Part shown: piece by piece, positions 24,672 to 32,212 of the stretch | Position numbering within the stretch: position 1 is the first letter of the stretch | How the letters are laid out: each line of letters opens with the position of its first letter | IMG/VR virus record: IMGVR_UViG_3300042863_001827 | Span: 1-64,000 of that record | Direction: 5' to 3' (one strand) | Source of the DNA: a virus | DNA length: 64,000 bases | Notes under the pieces: model-generated | What the model was told of the DNA's origin: nothing | The model's database searches: none | The model's input: the letters and a program-made list of their open reading frames with translations, nothing else | Translations under genes and position numbers: made by a program

Positions 24672-24746
24672 TAGTCAGGGCCGGACTCGAACCGGATAAG
24701 TAACCATATAGGACTCGGAACCATTCCTCATTACACCCACCTGACT
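24672..24746 (-). tRNA. tRNA-like element, anticodon unresolved
   Basis: Perfect 7-bp acceptor AGTCAGG/CCTGACT and T arm CCGG-TTCGAGT-CCGG at normal spacing, so tRNA-derived. In the 43 bases between I find no 5-bp/7-base anticodon arm and no D stem; instead GTAAT/GTTAC and GGAA-TGG-TTCC pairings. Could be a remnant, an intron-bearing tRNA, or a tRNA mimic. Confidence 0.4.
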
Positions 24747-24976
24747 ATATCAACATTAGCACTTCAACTTTCTACTCCCAGCACCGAGGAATTGTATCTA
24801 ACTTAGCCCGTCTCACCGCTGTGTGGGAACTGAAGTTTACTAATGTTTTGAGGATGAGAAGTCCTCTGTGTTGTCTGTACTGTTTAACTTGTCCGATTAC
24901 ACTTTTATTGTGGTCGTAGTTTATTTCATACATAGTGTCTGTTCAGTCTTACTTTCTCAAGGGAACAACACATTTG
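24747..24976 (-). other. Spacer with long inverted repeat
   Basis: 230 bases without a supported gene. Bases about 24752-24847 form a hairpin with AACATTAG/CTAATGTT at its base and ACTTCA/TGAAGT inside, so a stable structured RNA of about 95 bases lies here. The rest shows nothing recognisable. Confidence 0.4.
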
Positions 24977-25097
24977 TAGTCAGGACAGGAATCGAACCTG
25001 TAACCACGTCTGGTATGGGTTCACTTACTGCCAATGAGATTGCGGTCTCAAGGATTCGGTTATTTGCCATAGCGTATACCAATTCCGCCACCTAACT
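24977..25097 (-). tRNA. tRNA-Leu-like gene with about 40-base insertion in the anticodon loop
   Basis: Acceptor AGTTAGG/CCTGACT, a textbook Leu D arm (TGGCGGAATTGGTATACGC), a Leu-type variable arm CCAGACGTGG and T arm ACAGG-TTCGATT-CCTGT. The anticodon stem TATGG/CCATA is perfect but encloses 48 bases, not 7; the extra sequence folds as TGAGA-CCGCAA-TCTCA. An intron in the anticodon loop would explain this; the mature anticodon cannot be read. Confidence 0.5.
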
Positions 25098-25108
25098 ATG
25101 TTTTTTTG

Positions 25109-25182
25109 GGTAACTAATGGGAATTGAACCCATGGCACAAGGTACCACAAACCTTTGCTCTACCAACTGAGCTATAGTTACC
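25109..25182 (-). tRNA. tRNA-His(GTG)
   Basis: Anticodon arm AAGGT-TTGTGGT-ACCTT (GTG). The extra G at -1 faces C73, the identity pair of tRNA-His. D arm GCTC-AGTTGGTA-GAGC, T arm ATGGG-TTCAATT-CCCAT. Confidence 0.93.
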
Positions 25183-25361
25183 ATTTATTTGTGATTCATA
25201 GTTGACACACACTCTTGTCTCACCATCTTATGTCAACAGGTTAATGTACTTTACAAGTTTCCCGTTTCTTACTTCACACAATATTTTAATTTCAAAGAAC
25301 TTTTCTTTTTGTGTGGGAGTGAGTCCACCAACACATTTACTCACCCCCATCGTTTCTTCTA
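25183..25361 (-). other. Leader/spacer with strong hairpin
   Basis: No supported ORF. Immediately downstream (minus sense) of a host-type promoter, the RNA would start with a hairpin GGGGTGAGT ... ACTCACTCC, and a TTGACA/TGTCAA inverted repeat follows near 25210. Probably the processed leader of the left part of the tRNA array. Confidence 0.45.
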
Positions 25362-25393
25362 CAAAGATATGTAATCACTTTTGATTTGCCAAA
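25362..25393 (-). promoter_or_regulatory. Promoter inside the tRNA array
   Basis: Minus strand TTTG, 20 bases, TATCTTTG. Flanks closely resemble the three promoters of the long RNA (TTTTGATTT upstream part), so this is a fourth copy of the same element. It would transcribe tRNA-His through tRNA-Asp. Confidence 0.72.
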
Positions 25394-25423
25394 CAATTTG
25401 TAAAATATTTTTTATTTTTTTTG

Positions 25424-25497
25424 TACCTCCAACAGGACTCGAACCTGTAAAATTCATTTTCTAAGAATGACTCGTATACCAATTCCGACATAGAGGC
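25424..25497 (-). tRNA. tRNA-Leu(TAG) with short variable loop
   Basis: Acceptor GCCTCTA/TGGAGGT, Leu-like D arm, anticodon arm TCATT-CTTAGAA-AATGA (TAG), T arm ACAGG-TTCGAGT-CCTGT. The variable loop is only 5 bases; bacterial tRNA-Leu normally has a long arm. Confidence 0.82.
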
Positions 25498-25506
25498 GTT
25501 TTATTG

Positions 25507-25577
25507 AGGCCCCGATTGGATTTGAACCAACGTAAACGGTTTTGCAGACCGCCTCCTAACCACTCGGACACAGGACC
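25507..25577 (-). tRNA. tRNA-Cys(GCA)
   Basis: Acceptor GGTCCTG/CGGGGCC, anticodon arm GCGGT-CTGCAAA-ACCGT (GCA), T arm GTTGG-TTCAAAT-CCAAT, discriminator U73 as required by CysRS. Confidence 0.93.
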
Positions 25578-25592
25578 ATTTTTAATTGTTTG

Positions 25593-25665
25593 CACTCCAG
25601 GAAGGTCTCGAACCTCCGACACACGGATTTGGAATCCGTTGCTCTACCAACTGAGCTACTGAAGT
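25593..25665 (-). tRNA. tRNA-Trp(CCA)
   Basis: Acceptor ACTTCAG/CTGGAGT, anticodon arm ACGGA-TTCCAAA-TCCGT (CCA), T arm GGAGG-TTCGAGA-CCTTC, discriminator G73 as in bacterial tRNA-Trp. Confidence 0.93.
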
Positions 25666-25782
25666 GTATTGGGTGAATAGTGGGTTGTTGTATTATATCT
25701 ATTCGGAAATTTTCCTAATAGATTATTCAATTGTAGATGTCTATCCGGAAATTTTCCGGATTTTAATTTCGGAAGACATTAG

Positions 25783-25857
25783 TCGGGATACCAGGACTCG
25801 AACCTAGATGATGTCCACTTCCCAAAAGTGGCGACTTACCAATTAGTCCACATCCCG
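25783..25857 (-). tRNA. tRNA-Pro(TGG)
   Basis: C1-G72 acceptor CGGGATG/TATCCCG (Pro identity), anticodon arm CCACT-TTTGGGA-AGTGG (TGG), T arm with TTCGAGT loop. Confidence 0.92.
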
Positions 25858-25863
25858 TTATTG

Positions 25864-25935
25864 TTGTTCCCCAAGGGTTCAAACCTCGATTCCATGGACC
25901 AAAACCATGTGTCCTGCCGATTAGACGAGGGAACA
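25864..25935 (-). tRNA. tRNA-Gln(TTG)
   Basis: U1-A72 acceptor TGTTCCC/GGGAACA, anticodon arm CATGG-TTTTGGT-CCATG (TTG), T loop TTTGAAC. Confidence 0.92.
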
Positions 25936-25967
25936 GAATAAAACCAATATGTCAAAGAACCTTTTTG

Positions 25968-26039
25968 AGCTCCGTACCAGAATCGAACTGATTTCTCCTG
26001 ATTACAAGTCAGGCGCATCGCCATCAATGCTTACAGAGC
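25968..26039 (-). tRNA. tRNA-Thr(TGT)
   Basis: Acceptor GCTCTGT/ACGGAGC, D stem GCAT/ATGC, anticodon arm CCTGA-CTTGTAA-TCAGG (TGT), T arm ATCAG-TTCGATT-CTGGT. Confidence 0.93.
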
Positions 26040-26052
26040 CAATATAAAACAA

Positions 26053-26083
26053 AAAAACCCGAGATTTTAGTCTCGGGTTTTAC
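26053..26083 (-). terminator. Bidirectional terminator upstream of the tRNA array
   Basis: AAAACCCGAGA-TTTTAG-TCTCGGGTTTT, an 11-bp stem flanked by A and T runs. It ends transcription entering from the right, so the first tRNAs need a promoter not recognised here, or partial read-through. Confidence 0.85.
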
Positions 26084-26299
26084 ATTCCTTTTATTATGTT
26101 GTTAAACGTTTTTAACTCATAAATAAAAATACCCTCGACTGATTTTGCGTAATATAGCCGAACGACCACTGAATGCTCGGTAGACAATTAACCATATGTT
26201 TAAGTGTATTTTTCATTTTGTTATAAATATATCGTTGTTTCTAAAAATTTAATTCTTTTATAAATATATGTAGTTTTTTTTATTTAACAAGTGTTTTTA

Positions 26300-26794
26300 T
26301 TATTTAACTTCAAACGCATAAAACAATATACGTTTTTTCTTGGTTGAATCTTCATAGTTACCAATCACAACACCATCTTTAATTGTGAAAGCGTGACGAC
26401 TAACTAACATAAAAAATGTCCCAACAGGGTTTTGTTTTGTAAAAGTACCTACAGTCATTTTACGGTTAACCTTCTCACCCTTTACGTTAACGGTATATTC
26501 TAATGTGCGTCTATTGTAATTGTTTAATTTACCAACACATTTAACTTTTTTGTAATTTATTTGAGTTCTATTCTCCGCAAGGTTGGTCATTTTATTTACA
26601 GTACCATAAGTCCCTTGACGGTTCTTACGACCAAAATTATCTCTAACGTATCCGTGAGCGTAATTGTAAGATACATCAAAACAAGACGCAAATGCTCTTA
26701 CAACACAATCATTTTTTTCATTTTTCGCAATTTGGGATTCTTCATAACCTTTAATCGCTTTTTCTGTATTACAATATGGTAGTGAGTCTTTCAT
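26300..26794 (-). CDS. Papain-like fold phage protein
   Basis: About 164 residues from the ATG reading MKDSLPYCNT; an upstream ATG gives 'MYLYN', which is the translation of a TATCTTTAC promoter-like box and is thus unlikely to be coding. 'KNDCVVRAFASCFDVSYNYAHGY' supplies a Cys followed by a helix, and 'FFMLVSRHAFTIKDGVVIGNYED' supplies His and Asn/Asp in papain-like order. Similar small proteins are common in phages; a cysteine peptidase or amidase is possible, activity unproved. Confidence 0.72.
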   Translation of the reverse strand: MKDSLPYCNTEKAIKGYEESQIAKNEKNDCVVRAFASCFDVSYNYAHGYVRDNFGRKNRQGTYGTVNKMTNLAENRTQINYKKVKCVGKLNNYNRRTLEYTVNVKGEKVNRKMTVGTFTKQNPVGTFFMLVSRHAFTIKDGVVIGNYEDSTKKKRILFYAFEVK

Positions 26795-26877
26795 ATTGTA
26801 AAGATACAAAAAATTTTGTAATCGGAGTCTACTTTTGCGAAAAATATTAAACTAATAAATTAAAATTTTTATCTTTT

Positions 26878-26915
26878 AACCCAAAACCACGGGTCCTACC
26901 ATTAGACCAAAAGAC
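26878..26915 (-). pseudogene. 5'-half tRNA-Gln remnant
   Basis: Minus strand GGTC-TAATGGTAG-GACC is a complete D arm, followed by CCGTGGTTTTGGG, matching the anticodon arm of tRNA-Gln(TTG) up to the loop. Acceptor 3' strand and T arm are missing, so this is half a tRNA left by recombination. Confidence 0.55.
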
Positions 26916-26934
26916 TGTTTTACTATTTTTTTGA

Positions 26935-26942
26935 TATTTATA
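26935..26942 (+). promoter_or_regulatory. Candidate late-promoter octamer TATTTATA
   Basis: TATTTATA on the plus strand, 31 bases before the small holin-like gene. Confidence 0.4.
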
Positions 26943-26973
26943 GTCTGGCATAAACCTTTAATCAACATTAAAA

Positions 26974-27138
26974 ATGACTAAAGAACAAATCCAAGGTATC
27001 GTTAGACACGCACTTACTTTTGTAGGTGGTATCCTGATTATGAAAGGTCTTGCAACTGATTCATCAGTACAAGAACTTATCGGAGCAGCGGTTACACTTG
27101 TAGGTGGTGTGTGGTCAATTATTTCTAAAAAGAAATAG
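26974..27138 (+). CDS. Small holin-like membrane protein (Pam3-gp28 type)
   Basis: A 54-residue protein beginning MTKEQIQGIVRHALTFVGGI and ending in SKKK. It has two hydrophobic helices separated by a short 'DSSVQEL' turn. The order 'RHALTF.GG.L..KG' then 'GA..TL.G..WS' is the signature of the short Pam3-gp28 putative holin family. Two membrane segments with a basic tail fit a class II holin. It is the only plus-strand gene in this neighbourhood and has its own terminator. Confidence 0.8.
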   Translation: MTKEQIQGIVRHALTFVGGILIMKGLATDSSVQELIGAAVTLVGGVWSIISKKK

Positions 27139-27160
27139 TTGATAAATACCAAATCAAAGA

Positions 27161-27187
27161 AAAAGGGGGAATTATCCCCCTTTTTTT
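27161..27187 (+). terminator. Rho-independent terminator after holin-like gene
   Basis: AAAAGGGGGA-ATTA-TCCCCCTTTTTTT, stem plus T run, 22 bases past the stop. Confidence 0.88.
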
Positions 27188-27212
27188 GTTTATTGATGTA
27201 AAAAAATTATCA

Positions 27213-27920
27213 CTAATTAATTTTTAATTTACACTCATTACAGAACTCTTTAGTGTCTAAACCGTGAGATTTCATGATACAAGATTGATTATTACAGTGA
27301 GATAACCCAAAGTTATGTCCTAATTCGTGTACCGCAGTATGAACTAAACTAGTATTATTATAGTGATTGTTGTTTCTCATTTCTTTAGTACTAATAACAG
27401 AGCCGTCACAATTAATTCTTGCGTGTCCACTAATCAAATCATTAGAATTTTCATTACATAATGGTTCGTCAGTAACATACATATTCATATTTGATTTACC
27501 AACAGATAATGTTAATACTTTGTACGCTAACAATACGTTAGTGTTATTGTCATAGTAAAAATCATCTGACTCAACACTTTCAGAGATAACACAACGGATA
27601 CCGTAGAAGTTTTCAACGCCTTCTTTGATTGTATAAAGGTCACTTTGAGTATATTTACCAAAACCGTGGATGTTGATTACTCGGTCAGAACTAACTTCAG
27701 TTGAAGATGGTTGTTCTACATCGGTAATTTTAACCTCTTCTTCTTTTGAATAGTTCTTGTCATAACCGTAAACTTTGTCAAGTCTTTTTGCCTCAGACTC
27801 CAAAGAACCCATTACTTTGTCATAACTATAGTCGTATTTTTCTAAATACTCATTGGTTCCTCCGATAACAAAAACCATCAAACCAATATAAACGATGTCT
27901 TTAAGTGCTGAATATTTCAT
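27213..27920 (-). CDS. Membrane-anchored archaemetzincin-like metalloprotease
   Basis: A 235-residue protein with an N-terminal membrane segment (about 8-22) and a C-terminal zincin domain: HELGHNFGLSHC (198-209) gives the three His ligands, followed by Cys214, Met216 of the Met-turn, and CNEC (227-230). This HExxHxxGxxHC...CxM...CxxC arrangement is that of archaemetzincins (M54), with a second zinc site of four Cys. It would face the periplasm. Rare in phages; perhaps acts on envelope proteins or on exclusion factors. It has a good host-type promoter. Confidence 0.85.
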   Translation of the reverse strand: MKYSALKDIVYIGLMVFVIGGTNEYLEKYDYSYDKVMGSLESEAKRLDKVYGYDKNYSKEEEVKITDVEQPSSTEVSSDRVINIHGFGKYTQSDLYTIKEGVENFYGIRCVISESVESDDFYYDNNTNVLLAYKVLTLSVGKSNMNMYVTDEPLCNENSNDLISGHARINCDGSVISTKEMRNNNHYNNTSLVHTAVHELGHNFGLSHCNNQSCIMKSHGLDTKEFCNECKLKIN

Positions 27921-27924
27921 ACCA

Positions 27925-27955
27925 CAAATGTACTATTTTTTTTTTAATCTACAAA
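27925..27955 (-). promoter_or_regulatory. Bacteroidota-type promoter for the archaemetzincin-like gene
   Basis: Minus strand TTTG, 19 bases, TACATTTG; the -7 box ends 4 bases before the ATG, so the mRNA should be leaderless. Confidence 0.7.
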
Positions 27956-27959
27956 AAAA

Positions 27960-28211
27960 TTATTCATTTTTTAAATCGTCAATCATCATTTTTTTTAAAA
28001 TTGATGGATTATTTTTCCACTCTTTCCAAGTTTCAAAATCTTTCAACCTTTCTAAGGTTTGTTCGGGTATAAGTAAAAACCCTTCAGGTGTTATACCATC
28101 ATATTTATGAAAATGTGAATTTTCTATTTTTTCCATAATCATTTGACAAAATAGTTCGCTATTAATAAACTCGTTGTGTTCTTGTTCTAAGATATTGTCA
28201 TGTCTTCCCAT
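27960..28211 (-). CDS. Hypothetical protein
   Basis: An 83-residue helical protein ('EHNEFINSELFCQMIMEKI', 'PEQTLERLKDFETWKEWKNN'). No membrane segment, no recognised family. It lies between tRNA-Arg and the archaemetzincin-like gene on the same strand. Confidence 0.68.
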   Translation of the reverse strand: MGRHDNILEQEHNEFINSELFCQMIMEKIENSHFHKYDGITPEGFLLIPEQTLERLKDFETWKEWKNNPSILKKMMIDDLKNE

Positions 28212-28225
28212 ATAATAAATTTTAG

Positions 28226-28299
28226 TGACCTCGACTGGATTCGAACCAGTAACCTACACATTAGAAGTGTGTTGCTCTATCCAATTGAGCTACGAAGCC
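28226..28299 (-). tRNA. tRNA-Arg(TCT)
   Basis: Acceptor GGCTTCG/CGAGGTC, D arm GCTC-AATTGGATA-GAGC, anticodon arm ACACA-CTTCTAA-TGTGT (TCT), T arm ACTGG-TTCGAAT-CCAGT. Reads AGA, a frequent Arg codon in this A+T-rich genome. Separated from the main array by 2.2 kb. Confidence 0.94.
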
Positions 28300-28364
28300 G
28301 TAAGTTAAATCTTTTTAATTTATAGTATAAAGATAATATAAATTACAAAATAGTCAAAAAGGGA

Positions 28365-30101
28365 TTACATTCTTTTTTTACCTCCAAAAATATTTGGTGT
28401 CTTATTTACCTTATTAAATGTTTTTGTTAAGGACTTTCTTGCTTCGTCGGCAATGGAACCTTTTTTAATCTCAATTAATTTATTCCTGTCTAACGGAATA
28501 TTCTCCCTAATAGGTTTAATATGATTTTTGGGGTTATACACGTTTTTGTTAAGAATAATTTGATTAATTAAGTCATAGTTAAATGAAGACACCTTTGGGC
28601 TGAGTGGTTTATCAGTTAATAAATTATTAATTAACTCTTTTGATGTCGGGACGTTTTCAACATTAATTTTTATCTCATCGTAACCTTTCTCGATAATTAA
28701 TTTTTTATAAACAGGTAATTGGTATATATGTTTTGCGGTAAGACCTTGTAATTTAGAATCTCCAAAAGAACTATTTTTAGAATAGGATTGATGGTTGTGC
28801 CATGTGTAAAGATAGGTTACCTCATCTAAGAAATAATAATGTTCATTACCTGACATTTCTAACATAGGTATCCCAATGCCTAAATCTACTGCCGCTTTAA
28901 AATATTGCCCATTGTATCTTAAATCAGCATCTTTTATCATTCTGAATAAAAATGCTCGATAAGTTCTCATGTGAGAAAAGTTCCAACTAGTACGTCTAGG
29001 GTTATCCGCATTTGCTCTACCATACTTCATGGTGCCACCCTTTTTATCTCTCCATTTAGAACCACAAATCCAAATATTAGGGTCAGTGTAAATTTTATTA
29101 ATTAAACCTAACACAAAATTATCAATTAATTGGTCATCCCCATCCAATTCAATAATAACATCGTTCGAATCAATATTTTTGTTATTACGAATAACATCTA
29201 TAAAATTTTTGGTTTTATATTTTTTTTCTGTGTTTTTTATAAGAATAAAACGTTCATCATCACCAATTTCTTTTTTGGCAACATCATATGATTTGTCGGT
29301 CGACATATCATCAATCATATATGACACAAAATTTGTGTAATATTGGTTTTTTAAAGATTTAATACAATCCGAAACAAATTTTTCGGAATTCCAAAACGTT
29401 GATACTATTACTAATTTCATTGAAATTTCCTTATCTATATAACACTCGTTAGTTAATTTTGTTTGTATATCATCATTTTTCAAACCAGTATTGTATATAC
29501 TACTATCAAAATCTTGTTGTTTAACAAACCCTCCATTATGTTCTACACATGTAATTTCAATATTATTTTCTTTAGCGTATTTACCAACCCACACATCTGC
29601 CATATTTGGTTTATCAAAATACTCAATAGGAACTTTAAATAAATCAGTGTGAAAACACATTACTCCAGTACCACCAAATTGTACTTTACGGTCTTTATCC
29701 AATGATTTTTTAAAATGATAAACAGTTGATTTACTATTATAAAAACTATTAATGGGGAATGAGTTAAAAGTTCGTGCGTGTAAAGTAATAATCGACTTCC
29801 TATTATATTGATTAACCTTGTCAACCATATATTTAGTATAGTTTTCAGGGTAAATCAAATCGTCATCTATTGTAAAATAATAACCATCAGAATCCATTAA
29901 TTTATAAAATTTATACGCATCCCCTCTGTCATTATCCGTAATAAACAAATTTATTTTTTTATCGTATAATTCAACAGGTATTTCATCATAATCATTAAGG
30001 GCAACGTTGATAATATCACATTGATTATAAATTGATTGTATTGTATTAATTAACGTATCACCTCTTTTATAACTGGCGATATTATAAATTATCTTATCCA
30101 T
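28365..30101 (-). CDS. Bifunctional glycosyltransferase (two GT-A domains)
   Basis: A 578-residue protein with two GT-A-like domains. Domain 1 (1-215) starts 'IIYNIASYKRGDTLINTIQS' and has the metal-binding stretch 'GYYFTIDDDLIYP'. Domain 2 (about 228-450) starts 'KLVIVSTFWNSEKFVSDCIK' and has 'DVIIELDGDDQLIDNFV'. The end is basic. It overlaps the next glycosyltransferase gene by 8 bases and heads a cluster of four, so the proteins probably build one glycan on the host surface, the phage particle or its DNA. Confidence 0.88.
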   Translation of the reverse strand: MDKIIYNIASYKRGDTLINTIQSIYNQCDIINVALNDYDEIPVELYDKKINLFITDNDRGDAYKFYKLMDSDGYYFTIDDDLIYPENYTKYMVDKVNQYNRKSIITLHARTFNSFPINSFYNSKSTVYHFKKSLDKDRKVQFGGTGVMCFHTDLFKVPIEYFDKPNMADVWVGKYAKENNIEITCVEHNGGFVKQQDFDSSIYNTGLKNDDIQTKLTNECYIDKEISMKLVIVSTFWNSEKFVSDCIKSLKNQYYTNFVSYMIDDMSTDKSYDVAKKEIGDDERFILIKNTEKKYKTKNFIDVIRNNKNIDSNDVIIELDGDDQLIDNFVLGLINKIYTDPNIWICGSKWRDKKGGTMKYGRANADNPRRTSWNFSHMRTYRAFLFRMIKDADLRYNGQYFKAAVDLGIGIPMLEMSGNEHYYFLDEVTYLYTWHNHQSYSKNSSFGDSKLQGLTAKHIYQLPVYKKLIIEKGYDEIKINVENVPTSKELINNLLTDKPLSPKVSSFNYDLINQIILNKNVYNPKNHIKPIRENIPLDRNKLIEIKKGSIADEARKSLTKTFNKVNKTPNIFGGKKRM

Positions 30102-30705
30102 TATTATTCAAAACTTTTTCACATTTATTTATAAACATATCAATATTGTGAAATCGTGATTCAAACGAGTGGTAAATATTGTTTTCATAAGTAGTACCAA
30201 ACCCAAATTTAACACCATCTTCTAAATCCCACCTTGGTTCCTCAACACTTGATGGGTACATTAATTTAACTTCAAATCCTTTATCAATTGCAAAATAAGT
30301 TAGTTCACCAGCACAATCTGAACGATACGTTTTGTCAAAAGATGGTCGGCCCATTAATTCGTAGGTTTCTCTACTAAACCCTAAAAAACAAGGACCCGCA
30401 TAAACTATAGAATCTTTAATATGACTAGCTTTTTGTGCAACAGAAAATAATCCGTGGTTATTCTTAATCCATTCAATAGTTTCAGGTATTATTTTTTCAT
30501 TGAGGGGTATACTGTCAATATCAAATAATATCAGATATTCCCAATCTTGATTACATTCTCTAAGATATTTATCTATTACTTTTCCGTGACCAATCCATTG
30601 ACCGCATTCAATTTGATTTAATTCGATATTAAAATGTTCAAAAACTCTCTTTTGGTTTGTAACCACTGATTGGTTTATCTTAGCATTATAAAAGGTTATT
30701 ATCAT
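30094..30705 (-). CDS. GT-A-type glycosyltransferase-like protein
   Basis: A 203-residue protein with 'WEYLILFDIDSIPLNEKIIPE' holding a DxD-type motif, then 'GPCFLGFSRETYELMGRPSF' and a conserved 'ESRFHNIDMF' end. No signal peptide. Stop and start codons overlap those of its neighbours, so it is co-translated with them. Nucleotide-sugar substrate unknown. Confidence 0.78.
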   Translation of the reverse strand: MIITFYNAKINQSVVTNQKRVFEHFNIELNQIECGQWIGHGKVIDKYLRECNQDWEYLILFDIDSIPLNEKIIPETIEWIKNNHGLFSVAQKASHIKDSIVYAGPCFLGFSRETYELMGRPSFDKTYRSDCAGELTYFAIDKGFEVKLMYPSSVEEPRWDLEDGVKFGFGTTYENNIYHSFESRFHNIDMFINKCEKVLNNNG

Positions 30706-31289
30706 AATAAATGTATATTATTAGTTATTTTATTTTGAATATCACTAAATCCTTCCCTTTGCCAACACAAAATAGGTGACGTAATAAAACATTTATTTTG
30801 TTCTTGTAAAACACTAAAAACAACATCAACTTTTTCACATTCATTAGTATCAAGTTCTTCAAGTAATTTTGGAATAAATTTACGTCTTATTAGATAAGAA
30901 TGGGTAGTGTAAATTTTTTCGGCAATATCTAATTTAGTTGAGTATGGTTTCTTATCTCCAAGGTTCCATCCTCCTAAATAAACTATATCCCAATCTTTTG
31001 GTAGTTCTTCAATTATTTCATTTAATTTAACTTCAAAATTTTCACACAATTCAACATCATCTTCAAAAACTAAACAGTGTTCTAACCCATCATCATATAT
31101 TTTAGACAATAATCGTTTATGACTATCTTTACAACCTAAGTGAGCCAATTCTTTTCTACTGTAAACATCACTATCAAACACTTTTATACCATCTGTCGCA
31201 ACAAAAAGTTCGTAGTTAAAGGGTATTTTTAATTCGTTTAACCTATCCGTTCTTCGTTCAAGGTTTATTATATAAGTTTTTATATTCAT
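30702..31289 (-). CDS. GT25-family glycosyltransferase (LPS-type)
   Basis: A 195-residue protein beginning 'MNIKTYIINLERRTDRL', the signature of family 25 transferases that act on lipopolysaccharide, with 'ELAHLGCKDSHKRLLSKI' and the metal motif 'HCLVFEDDVELCENF'. In phages such enzymes may alter the host surface glycan and block further adsorption. Its start overlaps the stop of the next gene by one base. Confidence 0.9.
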   Translation of the reverse strand: MNIKTYIINLERRTDRLNELKIPFNYELFVATDGIKVFDSDVYSRKELAHLGCKDSHKRLLSKIYDDGLEHCLVFEDDVELCENFEVKLNEIIEELPKDWDIVYLGGWNLGDKKPYSTKLDIAEKIYTTHSYLIRRKFIPKLLEELDTNECEKVDVVFSVLQEQNKCFITSPILCWQREGFSDIQNKITNNIHLL

Positions 31290-31990
31290 TATATTGCGAG
31301 TAATTTTTCATTTTTTCTAAGTTCGGGTAATAATACAGATTCGTGGTCACCGTGAGTTGTCAAGGTATTAATAACGTGATACATATTTAACCCTTTTTCA
31401 GATAATCTAACACTAATCTGTTGTCCAACACCACTACTAATATGCGGATTTTTATCCCATCTTGACATAGGTATTGGGTTTATTTTAAAATTAAGGGCCT
31501 CAAAAAAATTGTATTTACATATAAAATCTAGCTCAACCCATTGAGTATGTATATATTCATCAATAATTTTTGGTTCAATTGCTGTCCAATTGGGTCTTGT
31601 AGTTCTTTGGTCCGTTCTTAATTCCAAACAAATTTTTTTATCATCATCAATTTTTTCAAAAATCCTAATACTTTCTTCAAAAAAATTTTCTTTTAATCTT
31701 AAATCATCTTGTAAATAAAAGTAATATTTTGCGTCTATTTTTCCGATAAATTTAAAGGCATCATTTATCACTCTCCAAAGATTTTTTAACCCATTATTTT
31801 TTACGTATTTAATATATTTTACATCGTATTTGCTTAAATCGTAAGTTCTCTTACTCCCATCATCAAACACGACCACATACATTTTATATTCGGTGTATTT
31901 AAAAATATCTTCCAATAATTGTTTTAACATATCTTCTCTTTCATATGTTGTAATAACAATACAAAAGTCGTATTTTTCATTATTCTCCAT
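31289..31990 (-). CDS. Family 2 glycosyltransferase
   Basis: A 233-residue protein beginning 'MENNEKYDFCIVITTYERED' with 'YVVVFDDGSKRTYDLSKYDV' and the donor-site stretch 'YYFYLQDDLRLKENF'. First gene of the four-gene glycosyltransferase operon in the direction of transcription. No clear promoter of the TAnnTTTG or TATTTATA type is seen in the 220 bases before it. Confidence 0.85.
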   Translation of the reverse strand: MENNEKYDFCIVITTYEREDMLKQLLEDIFKYTEYKMYVVVFDDGSKRTYDLSKYDVKYIKYVKNNGLKNLWRVINDAFKFIGKIDAKYYFYLQDDLRLKENFFEESIRIFEKIDDDKKICLELRTDQRTTRPNWTAIEPKIIDEYIHTQWVELDFICKYNFFEALNFKINPIPMSRWDKNPHISSGVGQQISVRLSEKGLNMYHVINTLTTHGDHESVLLPELRKNEKLLAI

Positions 31991-32107
31991 TAGTAAATAA
32001 TTGTAAATATTTTATCATCACAATCAATAGAGATTATTCATTTAATTATAATTCTTACTATAAGTATACCGTAGAATTATTTTTAAATCAATAATATGAA
32101 AAAAACA

Positions 32108-32130
32108 AAAAGGTGTCTCACGACACCTCT
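32108..32130 (-). terminator. Terminator hairpin
   Basis: AAAGGTGTC-TCAC-GACACCTCTTT with A and T runs on either side. A second hairpin (TTCGGAAT-TT-ATTCCGAA) lies near 32180. Together they separate the glycosyltransferase operon from the virion-type genes to the right. Confidence 0.72.
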
Positions 32131-32212
32131 TTGTTAGATTTGGAACATCCCCCCTTTCTTTTAGATGGTTTATCCCTTTCGGAATTTATTCCGAAGGTTA
32201 GTTAAAGACTAA

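Noticed and set aside
23919-25384. Plus-strand ORFs of 60-75 codons in the tRNA array
   Set aside because: They cover tRNA genes on the opposite strand; apparent motifs come from the T-loop complement (CGAACC).
26112-26216. 34-codon minus-strand ORF between terminator and the papain-like gene
   Set aside because: Uses many G+C-rich codons rare in this genome and overlaps an inverted repeat (CCGA...TCGG); more likely a structured spacer, but it cannot be fully excluded.
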